Position numbers and translations under genes: made by a program. The notes below the pieces were generated by a model, which saw only the letters and a program-made list of their open reading frames with translations, was not told the origin of the DNA and did not search any database. 64,000 nt of DNA from Lachnoanaerobaculum umeaense (GTDB taxonomy: Bacteria; Bacillota; Clostridia; Lachnospirales; Lachnospiraceae): positions 2,418,001-2,482,000 of the forward strand of contig NZ_CP032364.1 in assembly GCF_003589745.1 (NCBI RefSeq). The letters run 5' to 3'. This document shows, piece after piece, positions 27,271 through 35,621 of this stretch. Position 1 is the first letter of the stretch. Each line of letters opens with the position of its first letter.

Positions 27271-27299
27271 ATATTATCATATGAAAACGATATTTTCAA
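27271..27299 (-). promoter_or_regulatory. extended -10 promoter of the injection-system locus
   Basis: On the minus strand TTGAAA (27294-27299) and TAATAT (27271-27276) are separated by exactly 17 bases, and TG sits one base before the -10 hexamer. This is a near-ideal vegetative promoter. It would start transcription near 27264 and leave about 170 bases of untranslated leader before the sheath candidate at 27091. I saw no recognisable riboswitch in that leader. Confidence 0.75.
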
Positions 27300-27566
27300 T
27301 ACTAACAATATAAAATTTGTTTTCTAGAGTTAAAAATATCCTATATTTAAAAGAAAACAAGATTAACAGTTATATAAACTATAGGATCATGAAAAGCGAA
27401 AAACAAGAGCATACAGTAACGACATAGGTAAATACTACAACATAAAGGCATTGGTCTTTGAGAATAAGTAGATATATATATTCCATGATGGTCTTAAACT
27501 AAGACATGCCAAAGCAGAAAAGAAAGAACAAAATATCTAAAAATATACAATATTATAAAAAAGCAA

Positions 27567-27618
27567 AATATCCTGACAAAGTCGCAAGGCAAAAACACCT
27601 TGTATTTGTCAGGATATT
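27567..27618 (-). terminator. large 14-bp hairpin, probable terminator
   Basis: A perfect 14-bp inverted repeat (AATATCCTGACAAA at 27567-27580, TTTGTCAGGATATT at 27605-27618) encloses a small CAAGG/CCTTG stem. On the minus strand the right side is followed by TTTGCTTTTTT, so it can act as a second terminator for the sugar locus and insulate the promoter at 27271. The loop shares the string GTCGCAAGGC with the leader at 23852-23861. Confidence 0.6.
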
Positions 27619-27694
27619 TCCGGTTGGTTCTGCAGGGATTAAAATTCATTATTTCCCGGCAAACCATTTTTCTAGGGAAATATAAAGTTATTTA

Positions 27695-27724
27695 TAAAAA
27701 TCCAACTTCACATATATGAAGTGG
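27695..27724 (-). terminator. terminator after the Gfo/Idh pseudogene
   Basis: On the minus strand CCACTTCA pairs with TGAAGTTGG across a short loop, followed by ATTTTTAT. It begins four bases after the stop of the oxidoreductase remnant and ends that transcription unit. Confidence 0.65.
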
Positions 27725-27728
27725 CTTT

Positions 27729-28841
27729 CTATCTTTTTATCTCAGACAATCTTACCTTTCTGTCCTCGTTAAGTGACAGAGTAAGTGCGTCTGCAGTTGC
27801 AATAGCCACTCTTGCTGCCTTTCCTGTAAGCAAAGGAAGGAATTCATCACTGACCTCAGCTCCATGCAAAACATCATTAAATAATTTCATTTCATTCTTC
27901 ATAATACTGTGCAGCCACATTGGCGGTTTCTTACCCGGCTTTCCATACATTATGGCACCATCCATTTCGGTTCCATGGTATATTCTTGTACGATCATCAT
28001 CCTCTTCCTGTGTTTCATGAACTAAGAAATGTTCTGTTTTATCTCCTATTCTAAGAGTTCCACCACAATCATACATATCTATTTTAATAGCACCCTTTGT
28101 GCCCTGAATCAGTACATAGTGCTGTGGCCAGTGAAAAGCTGAACCATATTCAAGTAGAGCAAACTTCTTATTGGGGAATTCCAAATTTATAAAGAGCATA
28201 TCATACTCATCACCAAATTCTTCACCCTGATGTGCCACATTTCCACCTGTCATTGTTAACTTTTCAGGCTCACCCATTATAAATTGAATACATTCAAGTT
28301 CATGTATATGATGCTACAAATGTCCACCTGATTTTTCACGAATTTTCTTCCAGCTTATACTCTCCTGCGGCTCTTCCCACCCATTTCTAGCTGAATGGCA
28401 GTACAAAACATCTCCTATTACCCCATCATTTATAAGCTTCTTCGCATATCTTACGCCTTTAAAAAAGTTCATAACATGTCCTGCCATAAATCTTACACCA
28501 TGCTCCTCACAAGCCTTTACCATCTCATCACAATCACTGTATGATAATGCTATAGGCTTTTCACAGAATACATGTACCCCATGCTCTGCGGCCTTTATTA
28601 CAGGTTCCTTATGTAGGTAATTCGGTGAAGCCACTATAACTGCATCTACATCTTCTCTACTATATAATGTATCCAGATCTGTCTCTACATCACAGTCTAA
28701 TTTCTTAGCTATTTTATCTGCATTATCTGGGTCAAGCACTTCAACTATTCTTGCATTTTTCTGCTCATTCATTATTCTACCCAATTCTGCACCAAAATAT
28801 CCTGTTCCTACAAGTACATATCCTATCCTGTCCATTTTCAA
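27729..28841 (-). pseudogene. Gfo/Idh/MocA-family oxidoreductase, interrupted by in-frame TAG
   Basis: The two halves read in the same frame and are separated only by a TAG at 28314-28316. The first half is a Rossmann domain (VGTGYFGAELGRIM, then VIVASPNYLH and EKPIALS). It ends at KSGGHL, where the family continues with an aromatic or other residue and a HxxH-type segment. The second half resumes at once with HHIHELECIQFIMGEPE and the C-terminal sheet domain. The family oxidises or epimerises sugars using NAD(P). The lesion would abolish the full-length enzyme. It lies downstream of two damaged ABC permease genes, so the whole unit is decaying. Confidence 0.85.
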
Positions 28842-28855
28842 ATAATCCTCCGATT

Positions 28856-29688
28856 TTATTTTACTGAGCCCTCTGTCATACCGCCGGCAATATATCTTTG
28901 TATGAATGTAAAGAATATTACAGATGGAATAACCACGATTGTAGATGCCGCCATCATACTTCCCCAGTCAAGAATTTCAGCACCTTGCAAAGACTTCAGA
29001 CCTACTGAAACTGTCATTAAATTTGTACTGTTTATAAGAATTAATGAGTATAAAAACTCATTCCATGCATTAATAAATGTGTATATCGCTGTTGCTACTA
29101 TTCCCTGTGCTACAGGAGGCAATACTATCTTAACAAATGTCACAAGCTTGTTTGCTCCATCAACTCTTGCAGCCTCCTCTATTCCAATAGGGACAGTCTT
29201 GAAAAATCCTACCAGCATCCACACTGCATATGGCACACTGAATGACAAATACACTATTATAAGTCCAACTCTCGTATTTGTAAGACCAATTTTTGCCATT
29301 ACAAGTGAGTATGGTATTGCAAGCAGTATGGGTGGAAACATATAAGTTGTAACTAATACTCTTGACATAATATTCCCAAATTTCGGGAAAAATCTGACTA
29401 TACCATAGGCTGCCATTGAAGATACCGTTATTGCAATTACTGTAGTTATCAAAGCTATTACAAGGCTATTTCCGATATTTACAGTAAAGCCCAGATTATC
29501 TATTACATTCTTATAATTAGCCAGTGTAAATTCCTTTGGTAAGAATGATGTAGGACTTGAAGTCAACTCTCCTGCCGCCTTTACCGAAGAAAGTATTACC
29601 CAAACCAGCGGAAAGAAAGCAATAACAGATAAAATAATAAGATATAAATGAAAAATAAATTTCCGATTTTAGATTTATTCTTTCCCAT
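28856..29688 (-). pseudogene. sugar ABC transporter permease (MalG-type), N-terminal frameshift
   Basis: The body from about 29567 to 28856 is a normal MalG-type permease, with the EAA loop signature EEAARVDGANKLVTFVKIVLPP. Its expected first membrane helix (LIILSVIAFFPLVWVIL) is present upstream but in a frame closed by TAA. The good start codon at 29688 (MGKNKSKIGN) lies one frame over and runs to a stop inside the helix. A one-base indel near 29650-29665 explains both. Only an internal TTG could start the remaining frame, without the first helix. The start sits right behind the stop of the upstream permease, as expected for a former coupled pair. Confidence 0.82.
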
Positions 29689-29690
29689 TA

Positions 29691-30581
29691 TTACTTATCC
29701 TCCTTTTCCCATCTGTCTATAACCTTGAAATACAATGTACAAATAATTAATAAGAATATAAGTAGCAGCATTGTTACTGCTGATGATTTACCAAGTAGCT
29801 TAGTGCCCCAACCCATATTATAAGCATATATAGGTACTGTTGTTGTAGCATTTGCAGGTCCACCACCGGTTATTAAATAAATCAAATCAAAGTTGTTAAA
29901 TACCCAGATCGTACGAAGCACTACAAGCAATCCTACAACCACCTTGATATGAGGCAATGTTATACTCTTAAACTGCTGCAATTTGCTTGCACCGTCAATT
30001 TGAGCAGCTTCATATTGATCGGTAGGTATGGTTTGAAGTGCTGAAAGTACATTTACCATAATCATAGGTGCACCAAACCATACATTTATAAATATCAGAG
30101 TTCCAAAAACCAGACCACCATCACTCAAAAATTGTGGCAACTCAGATGCCATTCCAAGATTTACAAGTAAGTTTGGAATAAATCCTGACACACCGTTTCA
30201 GATCCACTTCCAAGCAAGTGCTATTACTATTGATGGAAATGCCCATGGTATAATAAGCAATATTCTATAAATACCTTTAAATCTCTTTACCCTGTGTAAT
30301 GCCAGTGCTGCAGTAAAACCTATAACTATCTGTCCTAGGAGAGAGCATATTGTCCACAGTATTGATATCAAAAATGCTTTATAAAAATTAGGATCTGACA
30401 GTATGGAAATATAATTCTTAAAACCTACAAATTTATAGCTTGGTTTAGTCAAATGCTTTGTAGTCAAACTAAAGTATGAGCTTGAAAATATAGGATAAAC
30501 AAGCAAAGCTCCAACAATTATTAAAGCAGGTAGGACAAACAGCCATCTTGAATAGTTTGATTTTAATTTCTCTCTCATCAA
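29691..30581 (-). pseudogene. sugar ABC transporter permease (MalF-type), in-frame TGA
   Basis: Two pieces in the same frame are separated by a TGA at 30198-30200. The first piece carries the N-terminal helices and ends IALAWKWI. The second continues without a gap as NGVSGFIPNLLVNLG and holds the EAA loop (YEAAQIDGASKLQQFKSITLPH). In intact relatives this is one continuous permease of about 295 residues. The premature stop falls after the third helix or so and removes the ATPase-contact loop. There is no sign of selenocysteine machinery context, and neighbouring genes are damaged too, so loss of function is the simple reading. Confidence 0.85.
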
Positions 30582-30600
30582 GTTTTCCCCCTTTCCTCAA

Positions 30601-30631
30601 AAAATGCCCCATTGTCTAAACGGGGCATTTT
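30601..30631 (-). terminator. attenuator hairpin between binding protein and permease genes
   Basis: AAAATGCCCC (30601-30610) pairs with GGGGCATTTT (30622-30631). On the minus strand it is followed by TTTTTTG. It lies between the substrate-binding-protein remnant and the first permease remnant. This is a normal arrangement that lets the binding protein outnumber the permeases. Confidence 0.8.
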
Positions 30632-30639
30632 CAAATTCG

Positions 30640-31982
30640 CTATTGAACTGAGTCAAATATCTCATTTAGTTTATCTTCTGCATTTTTAGCTGTGGTTTTT
30701 ACATCAGTACCATTTGTTATAATATCCTGGAACATTCCTTCTATTACACCTTGAGATGTCAACAGACCTGCTTGTACGCTTGGACCATGCTCAAAGCCTA
30801 TTGCTGTACCCATTTGTACTGCATTAGCAATAACTGCTTCCTCATTAGCAAACTTCTGTATAGTTTCATTAGACTTATATGCTTCTGAATCTGATATACC
30901 TGTTATTGCCGGAAGCATTCCAACTGGTGTTGCCGCTAAAAATTCTGTATATGTATCTGTATCGTATAATGTTTTCATAAATGCCTTGCATATTTCAGGA
31001 TGCTCTGATTTTGCCCATACTACCATAGGTATATTTGAGGTTTCAGCACCGTAATCCGGATCATCCGACTTTATCTTAGGAAGTGGTGCACATGAAATCT
31101 GGTCTACTAAGTCCGGTGAATTAGTCTTTATACCTGAAATCTGGAATCCGCTGTTAAAATCAAAAGCTGTCTTACCCTGATAATATAAATTTGCCTGATC
31201 AAGCACTGCATAGTTTACAGAGTCCTGTGGAGAACAGTTTTTATAGATATCAAGCCAGAAGTTAATACCTTCTATAGCTTCATCACTTGTCAAATTGGCT
31301 TTCAAATCATCTGTCAAAAGGCTTCCACCTGCACTACGAACATAGAAGTTTAAAAATCTTGTAGCCATAAAATCATTTGATCCACATGGGAAAGAACATC
31401 CATATACACCATCCTTTGTAAGAACCTTTGCAGCTGTTGTAAATTCATCCCATATCTTTGGCACTTCAAGGTTTGCAGCTTCAAGAAGATCTTTCCTATA
31501 CCACATAACCTGCGCATGTGAATATAATGGTATGGAATAGCAAACTCCGTCCTTTTCTCCCTCCAAAAGAGCTGTCTTTGCAAATTTATCTCTTCCTATT
31601 CCATCTATGAGATCATCTAAAGGTACTATAGCCTCTGAATCCATCATTTCAACCACATGACTTTGTAGTGCGGTACTCATATCAGGCACATTTCCGGAAG
31701 CAAGTCCTGTTGTCCACTTTGTATAAAAATCTCCCAATGAAAATGTTTCAATATTAATCTTAACTTTTGGGTTTTCTTTCATAAAATTATCAGCAGCCTT
31801 TTGTATAACCTCAAGCCTTGGTCCCTGTGTAAAAGAATGCCGGAAAGTAATTTCTCCATCCAACTCTTTTACTTCTTCAGTCTGACTGCTTGTATTTGAT
31901 TTAGTTGTTTGCTGATTACCTCCACAATCCACTACTGATGATGTCAATAATACTGCTGTCCGCTCAAAAATCTCTTTTTCAT
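30640..31982 (-). pseudogene. extracellular sugar-binding lipoprotein, signal peptide out of frame
   Basis: The mature part is a typical family 1 solute-binding protein: FRHSFTQGPRLEVIQKAADNF near the start, then VPDMSTALQ, MWYRKDLLEAAN and AFMKTLYD. It keeps a lipobox-like VVDCGG cysteine. The expected start at 31982 has a strong ribosome site (GGAGGCAGAT) and reads MKKRFLSG, but it then meets TGA after twelve codons. The hydrophobic AVLLTSS stretch leading to the cysteine is in a different frame. A small deletion in the signal peptide explains this. Without it the protein cannot be exported, so the gene is most likely dead. Confidence 0.78.
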
Positions 31983-32187
31983 ATCTGCCTCCAATAAAAT
32001 TGTATTTTTATCACAATATTAAATTATAATCCGTTCCTTTGTGATAAATGTTCTTGATGATGATATTATATTATATTTTTTAGTATATTTCTATAAAGTA
32101 TACTCTCAATAATAGCATAATACACTTGTTAAAGAATCTTATTTATCTATATTCTAATTCTACTGTAATATTCTTACATCAAAATAA

Positions 32188-32227
32188 AACAGATATTTAA
32201 ATGAAAATATCCAATAAAATATCTGTT
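32188..32227 (-). terminator. bidirectional-looking hairpin after the AraC fragment
   Basis: AACAGATATTT (32188-32198) pairs with AAATATCTGTT (32217-32227). T-runs are present on both sides, longer on the plus strand. It lies 54 bases past the stop of the AraC-type remnant and upstream of the sugar locus. Confidence 0.6.
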
Positions 32228-32280
32228 TTTTTATAAATTATTTTGTTTTTTAGACTTAAAAATAGCACATCACACTTATA

Positions 32281-32562
32281 CTATTCTTTTGCAGCTACTC
32301 TGTACTGTCTAGGGGTACATCCAAATGCCTCTTTAAACTCTCTAATAAAATAGTTAGGATCCTTGTAGCCTATATTATATGCAATCTCATTTATAGATGT
32401 ATTACTTACCAATAGTTTTCTTGCAGCAGTTGTCAGCTTCAAATCCTTTATATATACCATAGGCGATTTTCCAACTTGTTCTTTAAATAGTGAACTGAAT
32501 CTTTGCTTACTTAACTCTGCCATATCTGCCAGAATCTGAGGTGTATAATAATTACTCTTACA
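32281..32562 (-). pseudogene. AraC-family regulator fragment, DNA-binding domain only
   Basis: The open frame covers only the C-terminal helix-turn-helix pair: YYTPQILADMAELSKQRFSSLF, LTTAARKLLVSNTSINEIAY and GYKDPNYFIREFKEAFGCTP. Before it a TAA closes the frame at once, and the usual about 180-residue sensory domain is absent. The sequence upstream to 32617 shows no trace of it. The fragment sits next to the damaged sugar transporter it probably once controlled. An internal ATG could still make an 80-residue DNA-binding peptide, though I see no ribosome site that recommends it. Confidence 0.8.
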
Positions 32563-32617
32563 TTAATTACCTTAAATATATCATAAAGAAACTTAATTTA
32601 CTATGTAAAAATAGAGA

Positions 32618-32641
32618 AAACTCCAAATAAAATTGGAGTTT
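32618..32641 (-). terminator. terminator of the SPFH/zinc-ribbon operon
   Basis: A 9-bp perfect stem (AAACTCCAA at 32618-32626, TTGGAGTTT at 32633-32641) with a six-base loop lies eight bases past the stop of the 195-residue gene. The T-rich tract is better on the plus strand, so it may work in both directions. Confidence 0.7.
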
Positions 32642-32649
32642 TTATTTAT

Positions 32650-33237
32650 CTATTCAGCTTTAATCGCAGAACCGCAGTAATCACATTCACCAACTTCACC
32701 CTTTCTCAGTGTGTTAATTCCGCCACAACCGCTGCACTTAACTGTCACCATTTCTGTAGGGGTAGCCTGTATTGGTGTATTATAAGGAATATTTGCCCTT
32801 TGTTGTTGTACTGCAGCAGTATTCTGACGATTTAAAATTTTTATGCAATTTGAGTCCTTATCAATAAATGCATTGACAAAGAATTTTTTCTTAATCATTA
32901 ACTCAAGATTTTTCCTTACAACATCCTCTGATGTACCAAGAGAAGCTGCAATATCCGGAATATATCCATCCGGATCATTAGAAACTGCCGAAACATATTT
33001 TTTAAACTCTTTTATTAATTTTGATTTTTTTCTTGAAAGTGTAAAGAGCCAAACTCCCAGAGCATCAAAAATCAGACAAAATACTAGAGCCTCTATTCCA
33101 CCTGATGCTCGTGTATCCGCATCAAATATATATATTAGAGTATATAATCCAAAAAAAGCAAATATTGCTATTGCTACAATCATCTGTATAATACTCACAG
33201 TTTTATTTACTACTATTGCCACCTTAGATTTATTCAT
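32650..33237 (-). CDS. membrane protein with winged-helix-like middle and C-terminal zinc ribbon
   Basis: This 195-residue protein has two membrane helices at about residues 13-38 and 45-65. A winged-helix-like segment follows (IPDIAASLGTSEDVVRKNLELMIKKKFF). A glutamine-rich linker leads to a C-terminal zinc ribbon (CSGCGG, then CDYCG). It is the last of three genes that include an SPFH/zinc-ribbon protein and another membrane protein. The domains suggest a membrane-linked complex. The exact function is not known to me. A terminator follows directly. Confidence 0.82.
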   Translation of the reverse strand: MNKSKVAIVVNKTVSIIQMIVAIAIFAFFGLYTLIYIFDADTRASGGIEALVFCLIFDALGVWLFTLSRKKSKLIKEFKKYVSAVSNDPDGYIPDIAASLGTSEDVVRKNLELMIKKKFFVNAFIDKDSNCIKILNRQNTAAVQQQRANIPYNTPIQATPTEMVTVKCSGCGGINTLRKGEVGECDYCGSAIKAE

Positions 33238-33259
33238 ATCTCTTCTCCTCTATTTAAAT

Positions 33260-33958
33260 TTATATTTTCCCTCTCTGCATTATCTGCGTCGCAATCTTCC
33301 TATTCGCAATTAATGTATTTAAATGTACTAATTTTTTATTCATCTTTTCATGTATTGCTTCTCTTCTATCACCTACCAAAATCTCAAGCTCTTCAACAGC
33401 TTTATCTATTTCAATATCTTCCGGAAGTTTTTTTGAATTGTATGTAAATCTCAAATCATCACTTAATTTCTTAATTGTTGATGAAAACTCTCTACACTCC
33501 GGATTATTTGCCAATTTATCTAAACGCCCAACTATTACCCCCATATCAGTCACAGCTCCCATTGTAGAAGCATTCGACTCAGCTATGCTGCTACCCGCAG
33601 TAACTGAAACCAAAATCATAATTATCGATATAGTAAGCAATACCAATTCAATGACTATAAAAGAGTTAGTAAACCATTTTAATACCATCATAAATATAAT
33701 AGAAATCAAAATATTTATGCTTGAATAGGCAAGTATGATAAAATAAACAGCTGACCTTACTATTATCTGCTCACACTTTTTAGAGAGCCATTCTACAAAT
33801 ATTAAACCACCAAAAAATGCCATTTCTGACCATATGATTGCTGTAACTGCAAGACCTGTTACACCAAGCCAATCCTTAATAAATAGTAAGAGAATAATTA
33901 TCGTAGCAATAATTGTAATAATACCGCTTATTAATATAGTTTTACTTCTTCTATACAA
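33260..33958 (-). CDS. membrane protein, four helices and helical C-terminus
   Basis: This 232-residue protein has hydrophobic segments at about residues 7-27, 32-55, 65-95 and 97-120. The cytoplasmic tail is helical and charged (LAN-NPECREFSSTIKKLSDDL region, then VEELEILVGDRREAIHEKMN). No family is recognised. It is flanked by eleven bases from the SPFH/zinc-ribbon gene and about twenty from the 195-residue gene, so the three are one operon. It is likely the membrane partner of the SPFH protein. Confidence 0.8.
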   Translation of the reverse strand: MYRRSKTILISGIITIIATIIILLLFIKDWLGVTGLAVTAIIWSEMAFFGGLIFVEWLSKKCEQIIVRSAVYFIILAYSSINILISIIFMMVLKWFTNSFIVIELVLLTISIIMILVSVTAGSSIAESNASTMGAVTDMGVIVGRLDKLANNPECREFSSTIKKLSDDLRFTYNSKKLPEDIEIDKAVEELEILVGDRREAIHEKMNKKLVHLNTLIANRKIATQIMQRGKI

Positions 33959-33969
33959 TTCTATACCCC

Positions 33970-35274
33970 CTATAATCTTTCACCACACTCAGGGCAGAAT
34001 TTACCATCTCCCTCAATTGGTGAATTACATTTTGGACAGCATCTGGTTAATATAGTTCCACATTCAGAGCAAAACTTAGACTTTGATGAAATCTCAGCAC
34101 CGCAAATTGGACAAACTCTTGGCTTTTCATAGCCACAACTACTACATTTGCTTGCATCATCTGCTATATCATTCCCACATTTCGGACAGTGATTAATCTT
34201 CCTACCACATTCAGAGCAAAACTTTGTTGTATTAGTAATACTTCCTCCACAGGCACTGCAAACCAGGTCCCCTTCTTTATTTTTCTCCGGATTCTTTTCT
34301 GTATCAAATCCGCAACTACCACAAAATCTCTGTGTTTGAGGTATTCTGGCATGGCAACTTGGACATTCTTTTGCAGCATCTCTTTGGTTTCCGAGCTGTA
34401 TTTCCTGTGCCATACTACCAAATCCGGCTCCAACACCTTGGCCCATCCCAAGTCCCATTCCAAGTCCCATTCCTGCACCCATTATTGGAGCAACATTTGA
34501 TCCTGCATTTCTTGCAGCACCTTCAAGAGTATCAAATGATCTCTCCTGCTGATAGTTGTATCCAATAATATTCATCTCAGCTCTTTTAGAAAGAGCTTCC
34601 TTTAATTTCTTAACTGCACTGTCATCTTCAGGTACACTGATCTCATTCACATAAAATGAAACCAATTCAATGCCATAATCATCCATTACCGGCTGAATTC
34701 TATCTCTCATATGTGTAGACAATTCATCAATATATGCATTTATTTCTAAAATACTGATTTGCTTATGTACCAGATATGCCGAAATAGCATCTTTAACTTT
34801 GGTTACATATAGACTTCTAAAATATTTTGTAACAGTATTTTTGTCAAAAACTCTCATCATTGCCACAAGTTTGAGTAAAAACTTTTTTGAGTCTACAATA
34901 TGTATACCGAAAGCACCATTTGAACGCACCGGGGCAAATATACCATATTTAGGATCTTGAATCTGTATTGGCGTAGGGGTTCCCCATTTGATATCCAAAT
35001 TGTATGCTTTATTGATATACCATACCTCTGCAGTAAATGGGCTTCTACCACCAAATGGAAGATTTATTATCTTGTTTAAAAAGGGAATATTGGCAGTATC
35101 CAATGTATGTCTTCCACCTCCAAATACATCCAATGCTTTACCACTTTTTACAAGAATAGCTTCTTGCGTATCATTTACAATTAGCTGTGTCCATGTTCCC
35201 AATTCCTCACTTGGATACTTCCAAGCAAACACATCCGGGCCACCATTATATTTAACAACTTCAATTATTGCCAT
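33970..35274 (-). CDS. SPFH-domain protein with five C-terminal zinc ribbons (YdjI/virion-core type)
   Basis: I start at the ATG at 35274; the frame could extend three codons to a GTG. Residues 1-245 form the SPFH domain typical of this family (MAIIEVVKYNGGPDVFAWKYP, then IQDPKYGIFAPVRSNGAFGI and VSFYVNEISVPEDD). A glycine/methionine-rich linker near 270-290 follows. The last about 125 residues hold five zinc ribbons (CPSCHA/FCGSCG, CSACGG/FCSECG, CPKCG/CSSCG, CPICGA/FCSECG, CCPKCN/FCPECG). In Bacillus the YdjI relative localises to membrane stress foci with other SPFH proteins. The number of ribbons is high. It leads a three-gene operon with two membrane proteins. Confidence 0.92.
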   Translation of the reverse strand: MAIIEVVKYNGGPDVFAWKYPSEELGTWTQLIVNDTQEAILVKSGKALDVFGGGRHTLDTANIPFLNKIINLPFGGRSPFTAEVWYINKAYNLDIKWGTPTPIQIQDPKYGIFAPVRSNGAFGIHIVDSKKFLLKLVAMMRVFDKNTVTKYFRSLYVTKVKDAISAYLVHKQISILEINAYIDELSTHMRDRIQPVMDDYGIELVSFYVNEISVPEDDSAVKKLKEALSKRAEMNIIGYNYQQERSFDTLEGAARNAGSNVAPIMGAGMGLGMGLGMGQGVGAGFGSMAQEIQLGNQRDAAKECPSCHARIPQTQRFCGSCGFDTEKNPEKNKEGDLVCSACGGSITNTTKFCSECGRKINHCPKCGNDIADDASKCSSCGYEKPRVCPICGAEISSKSKFCSECGTILTRCCPKCNSPIEGDGKFCPECGERL

Positions 35275-35621
35275 TTTCACCACCCAATTTATTCCATATT
35301 CAATATATTTTAACTGTAAAAGAACTTTTCACCTCGATATTATACTATATACTATTTATATAAATCAATATAAACAAAATTTATATCATAACACATATGT
35401 ATTCAATTTTTAAAATTATATTCTTATTTATATCTTATTTATTTTTAAAATAATACAATATAAAACATATATAAATAGATTTAAACACTCTTCTGCTATA
35501 GTTGTATACAAAACATATGAAACCATATTCATTCTTTACTGGACTAAATTATAATATCAATGTATACTTTACTAAGCGATATCTACTAATCTATAGTGAT
35601 ATCTATCTGAAAGGAGTTTTT
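35275..35621. other. divergent intergenic region
   Basis: Very AT-rich sequence separates the minus-strand SPFH operon from plus-strand trpB2. It must hold both promoters, and several TATAAT-like and TTGTAT-like hexamers occur, but I could not choose among them. An in-frame upstream extension of trpB2 to 35502 exists without a ribosome site and is rejected. No gene is visible. Confidence 0.5.

Larger units (their letters stand above)
27300..27728. other. intergenic region with two hairpins, no gene
   Basis: This is AT-rich sequence between the injection locus and the decayed sugar locus, with stop codons in all frames. The part near 27400-27540 has short open stretches in shifting frames that could be a worn mobile-element remnant, but I cannot name it. 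The 27560-27725 part holds the two hairpins described separately. No functional gene is visible. Confidence 0.5.

Noticed and set aside
27729..30581. Recoding of TAG (28314) and TGA (30198) as pyrrolysine or selenocysteine
   Set aside because: Different stop codons in adjacent genes, neither at a known active-site position, together with frameshifts in the same operon, point to decay and not to recoding.
34164..34478. Minus-strand 104-residue open frame within the SPFH gene
   Set aside because: It is a frame-shifted shadow of the zinc-ribbon coding sequence.
35502..35621. N-terminal extension of TrpB2 to 35502
   Set aside because: No ribosome site, and the extra 40 residues are unlike the family; the ATG at 35622 follows AAAGGAG.
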